NCBI GenBank assembly: GCA_019636945.1 | Contig: JAHBWO010000016.1 | Location: 1-46,499, forward strand | Length of the DNA stretch: 46,499 bases | Source of the DNA: Nitrospira sp. | GTDB taxonomy: Bacteria; Nitrospirota; Nitrospiria; Nitrospirales; Nitrospiraceae | Direction: 5' to 3' | Shown here: piece by piece, positions 8,498 to 16,718 of the stretch | How the letters are laid out: each line of letters opens with the position of its first letter | Position numbering within the stretch: position 1 is the stretch's first letter | Made by a program: the position numbers and the translations under genes | The notes under the pieces: model-generated | Database searches by the model: none | The model's input: the letters and a program-made list of their open reading frames with translations, nothing else | Told to the model about the DNA's origin: nothing

Positions 8498-9484
8498 ATG
8501 AAGTGTGTGGTTACCGGAGGGGCAGGATTCATCGGAAGTCACTTAACGGAGCTCTTGCTCCATAAGGGGCATGACGTCATCGTTGTGGACAACCTCACAT
8601 CCGGTCGGATGAGCAATCTGAAAGCTGCGACCAGCAATCCAGGGTGTACCTTCGTTCAGGCGGACATTCGCGATCTCCCGTCTTTGCAACCGGCTTTTCG
8701 AGAAGTGGACTGGGTTTTTCACCTTGCGGGGCTTGCGGATATCGTCCCCTCAATCGAAATGCCGGCACAGTATTACAGCACGAACGTCACCGGCACGTTC
8801 AATGTGCTTGAGTGTGCGCGGATGTGCGGTGCAAGGCGGTTCGTCTACGCAGCCTCCTCATCAAGCTACGGTATCCCGGACACCTATCCGACGCCCGAAT
8901 CATCTCCGATCAAACCGCAATATCCTTATGCATTGACGAAGTATTTGGGCGAGGAGCTGGTACTGCATTGGGCTCAGGTCTATAAACTCCCCGCGCTTTC
9001 ATTGCGGCTCTTCAATGTCTACGGAACACGTTCTCGAACAAGCGGGGCCTACGGGGCCGTCTTCGGTGTATTTCTAGCACAGAAGCTAAACGGGCAGCCC
9101 TATACCGTCGTCGGCGATGGCAAGCAAACCCGTGACTTCACCTACGTGACGGACGTTGCCGGCGCGTTTCTTGCCGCGGCTGAGTCCTCGGTCACGGGTG
9201 TCGCGATGAACGTGGGCAGCGGCAATCACTACAGCGTCAATCGTTTGGTCGAACTCTTGGGAGGATCGGTCGTGCATATCCCCAAGCGTCCGGGTGAACC
9301 TGATTGCACGTTTGCATCCGTCGAAAAAATTGAAACCCTTCTGAGCTGGAAGGCGAAGGTTACGTTTGAAGCCGGAGTGGAAATGATGCTGAGGAATATC
9401 AACGACTGGAAGGATGCGCCAGTATGGGATCCTTCAAGTATCAGCCAGGCGACCCAAGCGTGGTTTCAGCACTTGGGCGTCTAA
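8498..9484 (+). CDS. UDP-sugar 4-epimerase-like SDR
   Basis: A 328-residue extended SDR very close to the GalE/WbpP group. It has GGAGFIGSHL at the N-terminus, VVDNLTSG after the second strand, a serine-rich strand ASSSSYG, and the catalytic YPYALTK. LRLFNVYG and the DFTYVTDVAGA loop complete the pattern. These enzymes invert C4 of UDP-glucose or UDP-N-acetylglucosamine, or serve as the decarboxylating or dehydratase relatives; the sequence alone does not settle which. It starts 42 bases after radical SAM A, behind a GAGGG site, and ends 11 bases before the GTG of the SIS gene, so it belongs to the same run of genes. Family assignment is firm. Confidence 0.87.
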   Translation: MKCVVTGGAGFIGSHLTELLLHKGHDVIVVDNLTSGRMSNLKAATSNPGCTFVQADIRDLPSLQPAFREVDWVFHLAGLADIVPSIEMPAQYYSTNVTGTFNVLECARMCGARRFVYAASSSSYGIPDTYPTPESSPIKPQYPYALTKYLGEELVLHWAQVYKLPALSLRLFNVYGTRSRTSGAYGAVFGVFLAQKLNGQPYTVVGDGKQTRDFTYVTDVAGAFLAAAESSVTGVAMNVGSGNHYSVNRLVELLGGSVVHIPKRPGEPDCTFASVEKIETLLSWKAKVTFEAGVEMMLRNINDWKDAPVWDPSSISQATQAWFQHLGV

Positions 9485-9495
9485 GGAGAAGAATA

Positions 9496-10080
9496 GTGAT
9501 CCAAGAGATTGCTCTTGCTGCTCGGGTGGTTGAATTTTCCGATCTCATCACTCGTTGTGAAGTAACCCAGAGGGATGGGTCGGCTCTGTTTCTTGAAGCG
9601 GGAATGGAGGATCTTTGGCGCCGATTGAATCAACTCCGTAATGATGGGGGGCATCTCTATGTGATCGGCAATGGAGGAAGCGCCGCCGTGGCGAGCCATG
9701 CCGTCACCGACTTCTTCAACGTTGCCAAGTTGAGAGCGACAACGTTGCACGAGAGTTCTCTGATGACCTGCATGTCGAATGATTTCGGGTACGAGAACGC
9801 ACTCGGGCGAATGGTCAAGCAACTGGTCAAAGCGGGTGATGTGGTGATTGCCATCAGTAGTTCGGGGAAGTCCATGAATATCAGGAATGCCGTGACGGAG
9901 GCGACCATTGCGGGAGGTTACGTTGTGACATTCAGTGGGTTTGCGCAGGACAATCCGCTCCGCTTTCTCGGTGATCTGAATCTCTGGATCAATTCGACGG
10001 ATTATGGATTGGTGGAAGTCGGTCATCAGTTCTTGTTGCACAATCTCTCCGACAGGTTCGGGGCAGGTTTGGTGGGTTGA
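9496..10080 (+). CDS. SIS-domain sugar isomerase (GmhA-like)
   Basis: A 194-residue single SIS domain resembling phosphoheptose isomerase GmhA, which turns sedoheptulose 7-phosphate into heptose 7-phosphate. The phosphate-sugar loop is VIGNGGSAAVASHAVTDF; a second cluster AISSSGKSMNI and the late HQFLLHNLSDRF also match the family. I chose GTG 9496 because AAGGAGAAG at 9483-9491 is a strong ribosome site; an ATG at 9424 lies inside the epimerase gene. GmhA normally works just before a heptose kinase/nucleotidyltransferase, and exactly such a fusion follows six bases downstream. A heptose or other seven- to nine-carbon sugar substrate is therefore likely. Isomerase activity is inferred from family and context. 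Confidence 0.85.
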   Translation: MIQEIALAARVVEFSDLITRCEVTQRDGSALFLEAGMEDLWRRLNQLRNDGGHLYVIGNGGSAAVASHAVTDFFNVAKLRATTLHESSLMTCMSNDFGYENALGRMVKQLVKAGDVVIAISSSGKSMNIRNAVTEATIAGGYVVTFSGFAQDNPLRFLGDLNLWINSTDYGLVEVGHQFLLHNLSDRFGAGLVG

Positions 10081-10086
10081 TACAGT

Positions 10087-11610
10087 ATGTCGAGCAGAAA
10101 GATCCTCAGCCTAGATGAACTCGCCGGCCAATCCCACGAATTCAGGGAGCAGGGTAAACGCGTCGTTCTCTGTCATGGCACCTTCGACCTCATGCATACC
10201 GGCCATATTCGCTATCTGCAACGCGCGAAAAAAGAAGGCGATATCCTCCTTGTGACGGTGACTGCGGATGCATACGTCAACAAAGGTCCTGGTCGTCCGA
10301 TCTTTAACGAACTGCTACGGGCCGAAAATCTCGCGGCGTTAGAGTGCGTTGATTTCGTGGCGATCAACCATGCCGTGACTGCTGTCGATGCCCTGCATCA
10401 AATCCAGCCGAGCGTCTACGCCAAAGGAAGCGAGTATCGCTCTCATGGCAATGATGTGACGGGAAACATCATTCGTGAGCAGGAGGCCGTACACGCGCAT
10501 GGCGGTGAAATCTTTTACACCGATGAGATCACATTTAGCTCCAGCAGTCTGCTGAACGAACATTTCGGGGTGTTCAGTCCCGATACCAAGGACTATCTTG
10601 ATCGGTTTCGTGTGAAGTGGCCTGATCGTGAAATCCACCGCATGGTCGAAGTCCTTGATACGCTCAATGTATTGGTCGTCGGCGACGCCATCATCGATCA
10701 GTATCATTATGTGTCCCCATTGGGACAGACTGGGAAGGGCAACGTACTAGCCGTGCAGTATGATACCGAGGAGCAATTTGCGGGTGGCTCGATGGCGGTT
10801 GCTAACCATATTGCTCGATTTGCCAAATCGGTGACCTTGGTTGCGGGGCTGGGTGACACCCAGAGTCATGAGGAGTTCATACGAGAGAAGTTGCATCAGA
10901 ACATTACACCGATTTTTTCGTATTTCAAGAATGCGCCGACGGTCACCAAAAGACGGTTTGTCGACAGTGATCTCTCAAAGCTCTTCGAGGTGTACTTTTT
11001 CCATGACGAGCCGATGTTGGAGGATTCCGGAGCGTACATTCACCAGTGGTTGACGGACCATCTTGCAAAATTTGATGTCGTTGTAGTTGCCGATTTCGGC
11101 AATGGGTTTATTTCCAACGACATGGTTCGATTGCTGTGTGCCAAGTCGCGGTTTCTTGCGGTCAATACGCAGATCAATAGTGGAAATCGGGGTTATCACG
11201 TCATCAATCGGTATCCGTCCGCAAGTTTTGCGTCGCTGAACGAGCCGGAGCTGCGGTTGGCGGCGCACAACAGGCATGATCCATTGGAGAAGGTCGCTGA
11301 ATCCATCGCCGCGAATATCGGTGCAGGTCATTTGGCGATCACGCGTGGGACCAAAGGAATGATGATGTTTGACGCCAAGGAAAACGCGTTTCACAAAGTG
11401 CCGGCCCTCTCTTCCCGAGTGATTGACCGTATCGGTGCGGGGGATGCACTTCTTTCCTTAACGTCTCTCTGCCTCGGCAGAGGGTTCCCTAGCGAAGTCG
11501 CCGCCTTTGTGGGAAGCGTGGCGGCGGCGATGGATGTGCAAATCGTGTGTAATCGTGAGCCGATTGATCCTGTCGCGTTAAAAAAATACGTATCGACCTT
11601 GCTCAAATAA
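10087..11610 (+). CDS. Cytidylyltransferase-PfkB kinase fusion (reversed HldE-like)
   Basis: A 507-residue two-domain enzyme. Residues about 20-150 are a cytidylyltransferase-like domain with GTFDLMHTGHIRYL, whose HxGH binds the nucleotide. Residues about 195-505 are a PfkB-type sugar kinase: VVGDAIIDQYHYV, then GGSMAVANHIARF, VNTQINSGNRG, and the anion-hole and catalytic-base segment DRIGAGDALLS. HldE of heptose biosynthesis has the same two activities but in the order kinase then transferase; here the order is swapped. It would phosphorylate C1 or C7 of a sugar phosphate and then activate it with ATP or CTP. It follows the SIS isomerase by six bases and precedes the E1 pair, all on one strand. 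Nucleotide and sugar are not determined. Confidence 0.85.
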   Translation: MSSRKILSLDELAGQSHEFREQGKRVVLCHGTFDLMHTGHIRYLQRAKKEGDILLVTVTADAYVNKGPGRPIFNELLRAENLAALECVDFVAINHAVTAVDALHQIQPSVYAKGSEYRSHGNDVTGNIIREQEAVHAHGGEIFYTDEITFSSSSLLNEHFGVFSPDTKDYLDRFRVKWPDREIHRMVEVLDTLNVLVVGDAIIDQYHYVSPLGQTGKGNVLAVQYDTEEQFAGGSMAVANHIARFAKSVTLVAGLGDTQSHEEFIREKLHQNITPIFSYFKNAPTVTKRRFVDSDLSKLFEVYFFHDEPMLEDSGAYIHQWLTDHLAKFDVVVVADFGNGFISNDMVRLLCAKSRFLAVNTQINSGNRGYHVINRYPSASFASLNEPELRLAAHNRHDPLEKVAESIAANIGAGHLAITRGTKGMMMFDAKENAFHKVPALSSRVIDRIGAGDALLSLTSLCLGRGFPSEVAAFVGSVAAAMDVQIVCNREPIDPVALKKYVSTLLK

Positions 11611-11628
11611 TTGAGGAGACGGTTGCCG

Positions 11629-12591
11629 ATGCATGACCAGACCAGGAGGAGCTTGTTCAGTGCCATGCTCCGTATCAGGCGGGTCGAGGAAGCGCTGGCG
11701 ACGCGTTATGCCGAACAGATGATGCGGTGCCCGATGCACTTGTGTATCGGGCAAGAAGCCATTGCTGTTGGTGTGTGTACAGCCCTGCGCAAAGAGGATA
11801 AGGTGTTCAGCAATCATCGCGCACATGGGCACTATCTGGCCAAAGGCGGTGATCTTAATGCGATGGTGGCCGAGCTGTATGGCCGGGCGACTGGGTGCTG
11901 CGGCGGCCGAGGTGGATCCATGCACCTCATTGACCTCGCGGTTGGATTTATGGGGGCCACGCCGATTGTCGGTGGAACGGTCCCGTTAGCGGTTGGTTCC
12001 GCGTGGGCCGCCTCGCTCCAGGACACTCACGATGTCTCGGTTAGTTTTTTGGGCGATGGGTGTTTCGAAGAAGGGGTGGTGCACGAATCCCTCAATTTCG
12101 CGGCATTGCATCGGCTGCCGATCATTTTTGTCTGCGAGAACAACGACTTTTCCGTGTACACCCGCCGAAACGAACGCCAGCCCAATCGGCCCATCTATCG
12201 GATTGCCGAGGCCCATGGTATGCCTGTTGCTGTGGCGGATGGCAATGATGTAGAGACGGTCGTCTCACTGGTGAGCGCTGCAGTTGACAGTGCCCGCAGC
12301 GGGAACGGACCGCAGTTCCTGGAATTTGATGCCTACCGCTGGCGAGAACATTGCGGCCCGGATTTCGATGACCATCTCAAGTACCGCTCCGTACAGGAAA
12401 TTCAAACCGGCATGAACAATTGCCCGATTGATCGGTACAAGACGATCCTCCTGCAGACGGGCATTCTCGATGAGCTGGGTTGCGCTGGGATCGAGACTCA
12501 GATTCGGGAGGAGGTATCCGCCGCATTCGACTTTGCTCTGGCGAGCAGCAAACCGACGATCAAGGATGCCTGGGAGAAGGTGTATGCGTGA
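11629..12591 (+). CDS. Thiamine-diphosphate dehydrogenase E1 alpha-like subunit
   Basis: A 320-residue protein of the E1 alpha family (pyruvate, acetoin and branched-chain 2-oxoacid dehydrogenases). It carries the FSNHRAHGHYLAKGGD segment, GRGGSMHL, and the thiamine-diphosphate and Mg motif GDGCFEEG followed about 25 residues later by ENNDFS. ATG 11629 has GAGGAGA at 11613-11619; an immediate TTG at 11611 is less likely. The beta subunit gene overlaps its 3-prime end by eight bases. There is no E2 or E3 gene anywhere in the window, so it is unlikely to be part of a 2-oxoacid dehydrogenase complex. E1-type pairs without E2 are known to add a two-carbon acyl branch to sugars, as proposed for AviB1/AviB2 in avilamycin biosynthesis, which is my preferred model. 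Confidence 0.88.
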   Translation: MHDQTRRSLFSAMLRIRRVEEALATRYAEQMMRCPMHLCIGQEAIAVGVCTALRKEDKVFSNHRAHGHYLAKGGDLNAMVAELYGRATGCCGGRGGSMHLIDLAVGFMGATPIVGGTVPLAVGSAWAASLQDTHDVSVSFLGDGCFEEGVVHESLNFAALHRLPIIFVCENNDFSVYTRRNERQPNRPIYRIAEAHGMPVAVADGNDVETVVSLVSAAVDSARSGNGPQFLEFDAYRWREHCGPDFDDHLKYRSVQEIQTGMNNCPIDRYKTILLQTGILDELGCAGIETQIREEVSAAFDFALASSKPTIKDAWEKVYA

Positions 12592-13672
12592 TGTCGCGGA
12601 GCGTCAACTGACGTTCGCTGAAGCCATACGCGAAAGCCTGGATCAGGCGATGGAGAAGGATTCGCGCGTCATCGTGATCGGCGAGGGGGTTCCTGATCCG
12701 AAAGCGATTTTCAACACGACGGCCGGGTTGCGTCAAAAGTATGGAGCGCGTCGGGTGTTCGATATGCCGCTGTCGGAAAACGGGCTTACCGGAGCCTGTA
12801 TCGGTGCGGCATTATCAGGTATGCGGCCGGTCATGATTCATCAACGTATCGATTTTGCCTTGCTGGCCATGGATCAGCTCGTCAACAATGCCGCCAAATG
12901 GCACTACATGTTTGATGGAAAAGCGTCGGTTCCCATGGTGGTGCGGATGATTGTGGGACGGGGATGGGGGCAAGGGCCTCAGCATTCCCAGAGTCTGCAA
13001 GCCATGTTTGCGATGGTACCGGGGATTAAGGTTGTCATGCCGACCACGGCTTATGACGCGAAAGGCATGATGATTGCGGCGATCGAAGACGACAATCCGG
13101 TTCTGTTCATCGAACACCGATGGCTGCATCATGTTGCGGACAGTGTGCCAGACCACTATTACCGTGTTCCGATCGGCACAGCCAGGATTCTGCATGAAGG
13201 GTCCGATGTGACGGTGGCAGCATTCTCATATATGGCCTTTGAGGCGTTGATTGCGGCGAAGTCGATGTTGACGGAGATGGGCGTTGGACTGGAGGTCATC
13301 GATATGCGAACCGTGCGCCCTCTCGACGTGGAAAGCGTGCTTACGTCAGTGAGAAAAACGGGCCGGCTCATTGTTGCGGATACGGCATTTCGGACCGGGA
13401 GCATTGCCGGTGAACTGATCAGCCAGGTTGTCGAACAGTCGTTCGCATCGCTGACGGCACCACCGGTACGGATCGCCTCTCCGGATTTTCCGACTCCGAC
13501 GTCTCATTTTATGGCGGAGGATTATTACCCGGGCCCTAAGACAATCGCCGATGCGGCGCTCGACCTGATGGGAAAATCGAGAGAGACGGGTGGCTACCAG
13601 CGGATGTCCGCTGCGTTTGTTCGCAAGGGCCCGCACGATGTTCCCAATCGTGAGTTCTCTGGTCCGTTTTGA
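12584..13672 (+). CDS. Thiamine-diphosphate dehydrogenase E1 beta-like subunit
   Basis: A 362-residue partner of the preceding E1 alpha; together they would form the alpha2-beta2 thiamine-diphosphate enzyme. Family features are GEGVPDPKAIF, FDMPLSENGLTGACIGAALSG with the conserved glutamate, RMIVGRGWGQGPQHSQ, and the transketolase C-terminal domain around EVIDMRTVRPLD. I placed the start at ATG 12584, behind GGGAGAAGG at 12572-12580 and overlapping the alpha stop; the open frame runs further upstream only as a shadow of the alpha gene. It is longer than a typical beta subunit (about 325-335 residues) because of a C-terminal tail after GGYQRM that ends in REFSGPF. As with alpha, an acyl-transfer role on a sugar is inferred from context. 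Confidence 0.88.
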   Translation: MRDVAERQLTFAEAIRESLDQAMEKDSRVIVIGEGVPDPKAIFNTTAGLRQKYGARRVFDMPLSENGLTGACIGAALSGMRPVMIHQRIDFALLAMDQLVNNAAKWHYMFDGKASVPMVVRMIVGRGWGQGPQHSQSLQAMFAMVPGIKVVMPTTAYDAKGMMIAAIEDDNPVLFIEHRWLHHVADSVPDHYYRVPIGTARILHEGSDVTVAAFSYMAFEALIAAKSMLTEMGVGLEVIDMRTVRPLDVESVLTSVRKTGRLIVADTAFRTGSIAGELISQVVEQSFASLTAPPVRIASPDFPTPTSHFMAEDYYPGPKTIADAALDLMGKSRETGGYQRMSAAFVRKGPHDVPNREFSGPF

Positions 13673-13701
13673 CCATGCCCGGCAAATCAAGAGGAGAGCC
13701 C

Positions 13702-14040
13702 ATGGGAGGTTATGTACAGTATGCCAGTGCCGAGACGTTTCTTCCCACTCCAGACTGGGTGATACGCACTGAAGCGGAGCGTCTGTCCCGGCTGGAAAGC
13801 GCAATAGCTGCCGGTGAGGAACAGTTTCGGAGGTTGCTGGTGATTGTGGCGGCCAAGGATGATGGGCAGGTCATCGTGAGACTCAATGCGCCTCTTTCGG
13901 CCGGTGCTCGTGGAACGGTGCTGTTGGATCTTGAAGCCTACCTCAAATCGGCGGTCGATAGCGGGTTGACCGTATGGGTTGAAGCGTTGGGGGATAGGAA
14001 TTCACTGCGCAATCTCCGTGGCATCGAGGTGAAAGCATGA
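13702..14040 (+). CDS. Small protein of unknown function in the sugar block
   Basis: I do not recognise this 112-residue protein. The start at ATG 13702 is set by GAGGAG at 13691-13696, and its stop overlaps the next ATG (ATGA at 14037-14040), so it is translationally coupled to radical SAM protein B. It has no signal peptide, membrane segment or cysteine. The middle alternates beta-like runs (RRLLVIVAAKDDG, VIVRLNAPL, GTVLLDLEAYL) with a short helix, ending LRNLRGIEVKA; this looks like a compact alpha/beta domain of about 90 residues. Placed between E1 beta and a radical SAM enzyme, it could be a partner or scaffold for one of them, but that is only context. Confidence 0.75.
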   Translation: MGGYVQYASAETFLPTPDWVIRTEAERLSRLESAIAAGEEQFRRLLVIVAAKDDGQVIVRLNAPLSAGARGTVLLDLEAYLKSAVDSGLTVWVEALGDRNSLRNLRGIEVKA

Positions 14041-15176
14041 CGGCCGCTGTTCAGACCAAAGCGGGAGCACTGATTCTTGACTCGCACAAACTGTCGTATC
14101 ACTACGATCGCGTTGAAGCCTGGGAGGTTGGTGAACGGATCGCTCCCGTCAGTGTCGACATGTCGCTGACTCGTGCCTGTGGCTCAATGTGTTCATTCTG
14201 TTACGCGATGATGCAGGAATCCCAGGTGCGCAGCAGCATCAGCACCCAACATGCGCTGAATCTTCTTGATGATTTCGCTGAAATCGGGATCCGAAGCGTC
14301 TCGCTCGTGTCTGACGGCGAAAGCACGTTGTCGAAAGCGTACGTACCGTTCATCCAGCACGCGGCGAGTCTCGGTATCGACGTCGGCAATGCAACGAACG
14401 CGTGGGAGTGGGGACCTGAGAAAATCGAGCAGGTTCTGCCCTCCTTGACGTGGGTGCGGTTCACTGTGGCGGCAGGTCGTCCGGAGAGTTATGCGAGCAT
14501 TATGTACAAGGGACCGGAGCACACGCAGGTATTTGATCGTGCTATTGGACATATCCGCTATGCCATCGACTTAAAACGGCGGAAGAAGTTGCCGGTCACG
14601 CTCGGGATCCAGATGGTCCTGATGCCGCATTTGAAGGACGAAATCATTCCGTTCGCCCAGCTCGGGCTTGATCTTGGGGCGGATTATGCCGTCATCAAAC
14701 ATTGCTCGGATGATGAACAGGGCACGCTCGGGATCGACTACAGCCGGTACGAGAGTTTGCATGATCTACTGAAACAAGCCGAGGCCATGAGCAATGAGCA
14801 GACGAAGGTGATCGTCAAGTGGACGAAGATCAAGGACGGCGACAAACCCAGCTATCAGCGTTTCTATGGCCCGCAGTTCCTGCTGCAGATCAGCGGCAGC
14901 GGTCTGGTGGCGCCGTCCGGCATGTTTTTTAACGCGCGCTACTCCAAGCTGCACATCGGGAACTTTACCGAAGAGCGGTTTACAGATATCTGGAAATCGA
15001 CACGTTACTGGCGCGCCATGGATTATCTGGCATCGCCGGCGTTCGATGCGCAAACGATGATGGGGACCCTGCCCATTCAGCACTATGTCAGTGTCGCATT
15101 GGATAACCACGCCAAGGGTCTTCAACGCATTCAACCTGGAACGGGGGCCAGGCCCCTTCATCATAACTTTCTTTAG
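14037..15176 (+). CDS. Radical SAM protein B, SPASM-like C-terminus without cysteines
   Basis: A 379-residue radical SAM protein with the 4Fe-4S motif ACGSMCSFC near residues 48-56 and DGESTL in the glycine-rich strand position. The N-terminal motif DSHKLSYHYDRV matches the start of radical SAM protein A. The C-terminal region keeps the outline of a SPASM/twitch domain (SGLVAPSG, then LHIGNFTEERFTDIWKSTRY), but the cysteines that would bind auxiliary clusters are absent; the only other cysteine is in IKHCSDD. It may therefore work with a single cluster, or have been recruited for different chemistry. The start overlaps the small protein gene by four bases and has GAGG upstream. The substrate is probably a sugar intermediate of this block. 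Confidence 0.83.
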   Translation: MTAAVQTKAGALILDSHKLSYHYDRVEAWEVGERIAPVSVDMSLTRACGSMCSFCYAMMQESQVRSSISTQHALNLLDDFAEIGIRSVSLVSDGESTLSKAYVPFIQHAASLGIDVGNATNAWEWGPEKIEQVLPSLTWVRFTVAAGRPESYASIMYKGPEHTQVFDRAIGHIRYAIDLKRRKKLPVTLGIQMVLMPHLKDEIIPFAQLGLDLGADYAVIKHCSDDEQGTLGIDYSRYESLHDLLKQAEAMSNEQTKVIVKWTKIKDGDKPSYQRFYGPQFLLQISGSGLVAPSGMFFNARYSKLHIGNFTEERFTDIWKSTRYWRAMDYLASPAFDAQTMMGTLPIQHYVSVALDNHAKGLQRIQPGTGARPLHHNFL

Positions 15177-15281
15177 CACGGATTCCAGGCGTTCGAAGCG
15201 GGACACTACCTCTCTTCACGCGTATGCCGCGGTCACCGGCCAATGGAGCGGCGTGCTGTCTATCACATAGGAGCTGCCAAG

Positions 15282-16358
15282 TTGGTTGCCGTAGTCACGG
15301 AGCACAGCGAGCCGACGGTGGCCATCGTTATCCCGAATTATAACGATGCGCCATACCTTCCGACATGCCTTGCCTCGGTGCTTGGTCTCGCCCTGCGACC
15401 TGATCAGATCATACTTGTTGACGATGGTTCGACCGATGAGAGTGTGGCATTGGCGGCTCGGTACCTGGATGGTGTGCCTGGAGCGCAGATTGTCGTGAAT
15501 CCGGAACGTGTGGGAACAATGGGTGCCCTCAACGTTGGCCTTCAGTATGTGAGCTGTGACTACGTCCTCTTTCTTGCGTCGAACGACCATCTTGATGGAG
15601 AGATATTGGCACATGCAAAAGCTGCGATAGCCAGATTAGGGCCGACGGGCTTGTGGTCGGCTATGGTTTGGTCGGCGGATGCAGAGGGTAACTACGAGCA
15701 GGTGTTCCCGTCTGCTGTCGTGGCTACGCGGGAGACGGCGCTTACGCCACAGGAATGCGTACGTTTTGCCAATAGGCTGGGAAATTGGTTCACCGGGACG
15801 ACCCTGTTATTCCATCGTGCGACGCTCCAGCATATCGGGGGGTTCGATCAGGAGTACCGAGGTCTTGCGGATCTGTTTGCTGCGTTGACCATCTCGAGCC
15901 TCAAAGGCGCCATCTTCTGTCCGGCTCCCTTCGGTGTGATGCGAAGACATGATGGGGGATACTTGTGGCGAACTTTGACCGATCATGTGCACTTGGAGTC
16001 GCTGTTGCTGGGTGTGATGGACAAGGGGCCAACATTGTCTCCCGCTTTATTTACTCCCCGCTTCATCGAGCGGACATGTCGTCGGATCCGTTTCTCCGCG
16101 GTCCGCGCCCTGGATGGCGGTGCCTGGCCGAATATCGGCGGGGCCTGGGAACGGGGGGTATACGCATGGCTTGGCGGGCTCTGGCGATTCATGATGATTT
16201 CGAAACTTCGGACCGCGCTCGCATTCTTGCTGCTGCGGCCTTTTGATATCCTGCCCATGTTTTGGTACAGGCTCATCAAGTTTCGTTGGATTGTGGTGCG
16301 TGATCGATTGCGGAATCCGCAAATATCCATTGTACATGCGAAGCGGTCATTGGCGTGA
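15282..16358 (+). CDS. Family 2 glycosyltransferase
   Basis: A 358-residue GT2 enzyme, presumably adding a sugar to the growing lipid-linked surface chain on the cytoplasmic face. The GT-A nucleotide-sugar fold is visible as VAIVIPNYNDAPYL, then VDDGSTDES, and an acidic ASNDHLDGE in place of the usual DxD. A conserved FTGTTLLFHRATL segment follows, and the C-terminus has amphipathic or hydrophobic stretches (FMMISKLRTALAFLLL, FDILPMFWYRLIKF) that could hold it at the membrane. The start is uncertain: TTG 15282 has AGGAG at 15269-15273 at good spacing, while ATG 15243 lacks a site and would add 13 residues. It lies about 100 bases after radical SAM B. Confidence 0.82.
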   Translation: MVAVVTEHSEPTVAIVIPNYNDAPYLPTCLASVLGLALRPDQIILVDDGSTDESVALAARYLDGVPGAQIVVNPERVGTMGALNVGLQYVSCDYVLFLASNDHLDGEILAHAKAAIARLGPTGLWSAMVWSADAEGNYEQVFPSAVVATRETALTPQECVRFANRLGNWFTGTTLLFHRATLQHIGGFDQEYRGLADLFAALTISSLKGAIFCPAPFGVMRRHDGGYLWRTLTDHVHLESLLLGVMDKGPTLSPALFTPRFIERTCRRIRFSAVRALDGGAWPNIGGAWERGVYAWLGGLWRFMMISKLRTALAFLLLRPFDILPMFWYRLIKFRWIVVRDRLRNPQISIVHAKRSLA

Positions 16359-16718
16359 GCAGGGAAACGGGATGGGTACAACAAAGTCCAGATGTATCTC
16401 TTGTGTGGGCAGCTGCAGCGTGCGGGACGCCGGTAATGTCACCGAAATATTCGAATGCGCCATGGATATCGTCCGACATGCAGTTGTGAGCGGGGTTGTT
16501 ACGGTCGATGGACAATTAGATCGTTCCAGTGTGATCGCGTTGTCCCGGTGACCGTCTAGTTGCTTTGCCAATACCGTCGGTCTAGCAGTTCTTCGGCGAT
16601 ACCTCTTCCGGTTCTTGAGTAAGTATTGTTCCGTCAAGGCCTTTCGAAGGTGTGCTCCTAGGTTTCGCCTAAATGTGAGACTTGGGAAGGACTTAAGGTA
16701 TTTCGATGGAGGGTGTGT
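16359..16718 (+). other. Intergenic stretch, one doubtful 59-codon frame
   Basis: About 360 bases between two glycosyltransferase genes. An open frame at 16372-16551 (starting MGTTKSRCISC) has a modest AGGGAA upstream and two closely spaced cysteines, but I recognise no family and do not call it a gene. The rest shows nothing clear; a GGAGGG at 16708-16713 is the ribosome site of the next gene. Confidence 0.4.

Noticed and set aside
9496..11610. Simple ADP-heptose pathway for LPS inner core
   Set aside because: GmhA and HldE-like functions fit, but reversed domain order and the E1 and radical SAM neighbours argue for a different product; kept open as an alternative only.
12428..12583. Extended N-terminus for the E1 beta gene
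   Set aside because: The added 52 residues are arginine-rich and overlie the alpha gene; ATG 12584 has a good ribosome site and matches the family start.
11629..13672. Pyruvate or acetoin dehydrogenase complex
   Set aside because: Only E1 alpha and beta are present; no E2 or E3 and no acetoin genes occur in the window, while sugar genes surround the pair.
16372..16551. 59-codon frame with two near cysteines
   Set aside because: No family and only a modest ribosome site, so not called as a gene.
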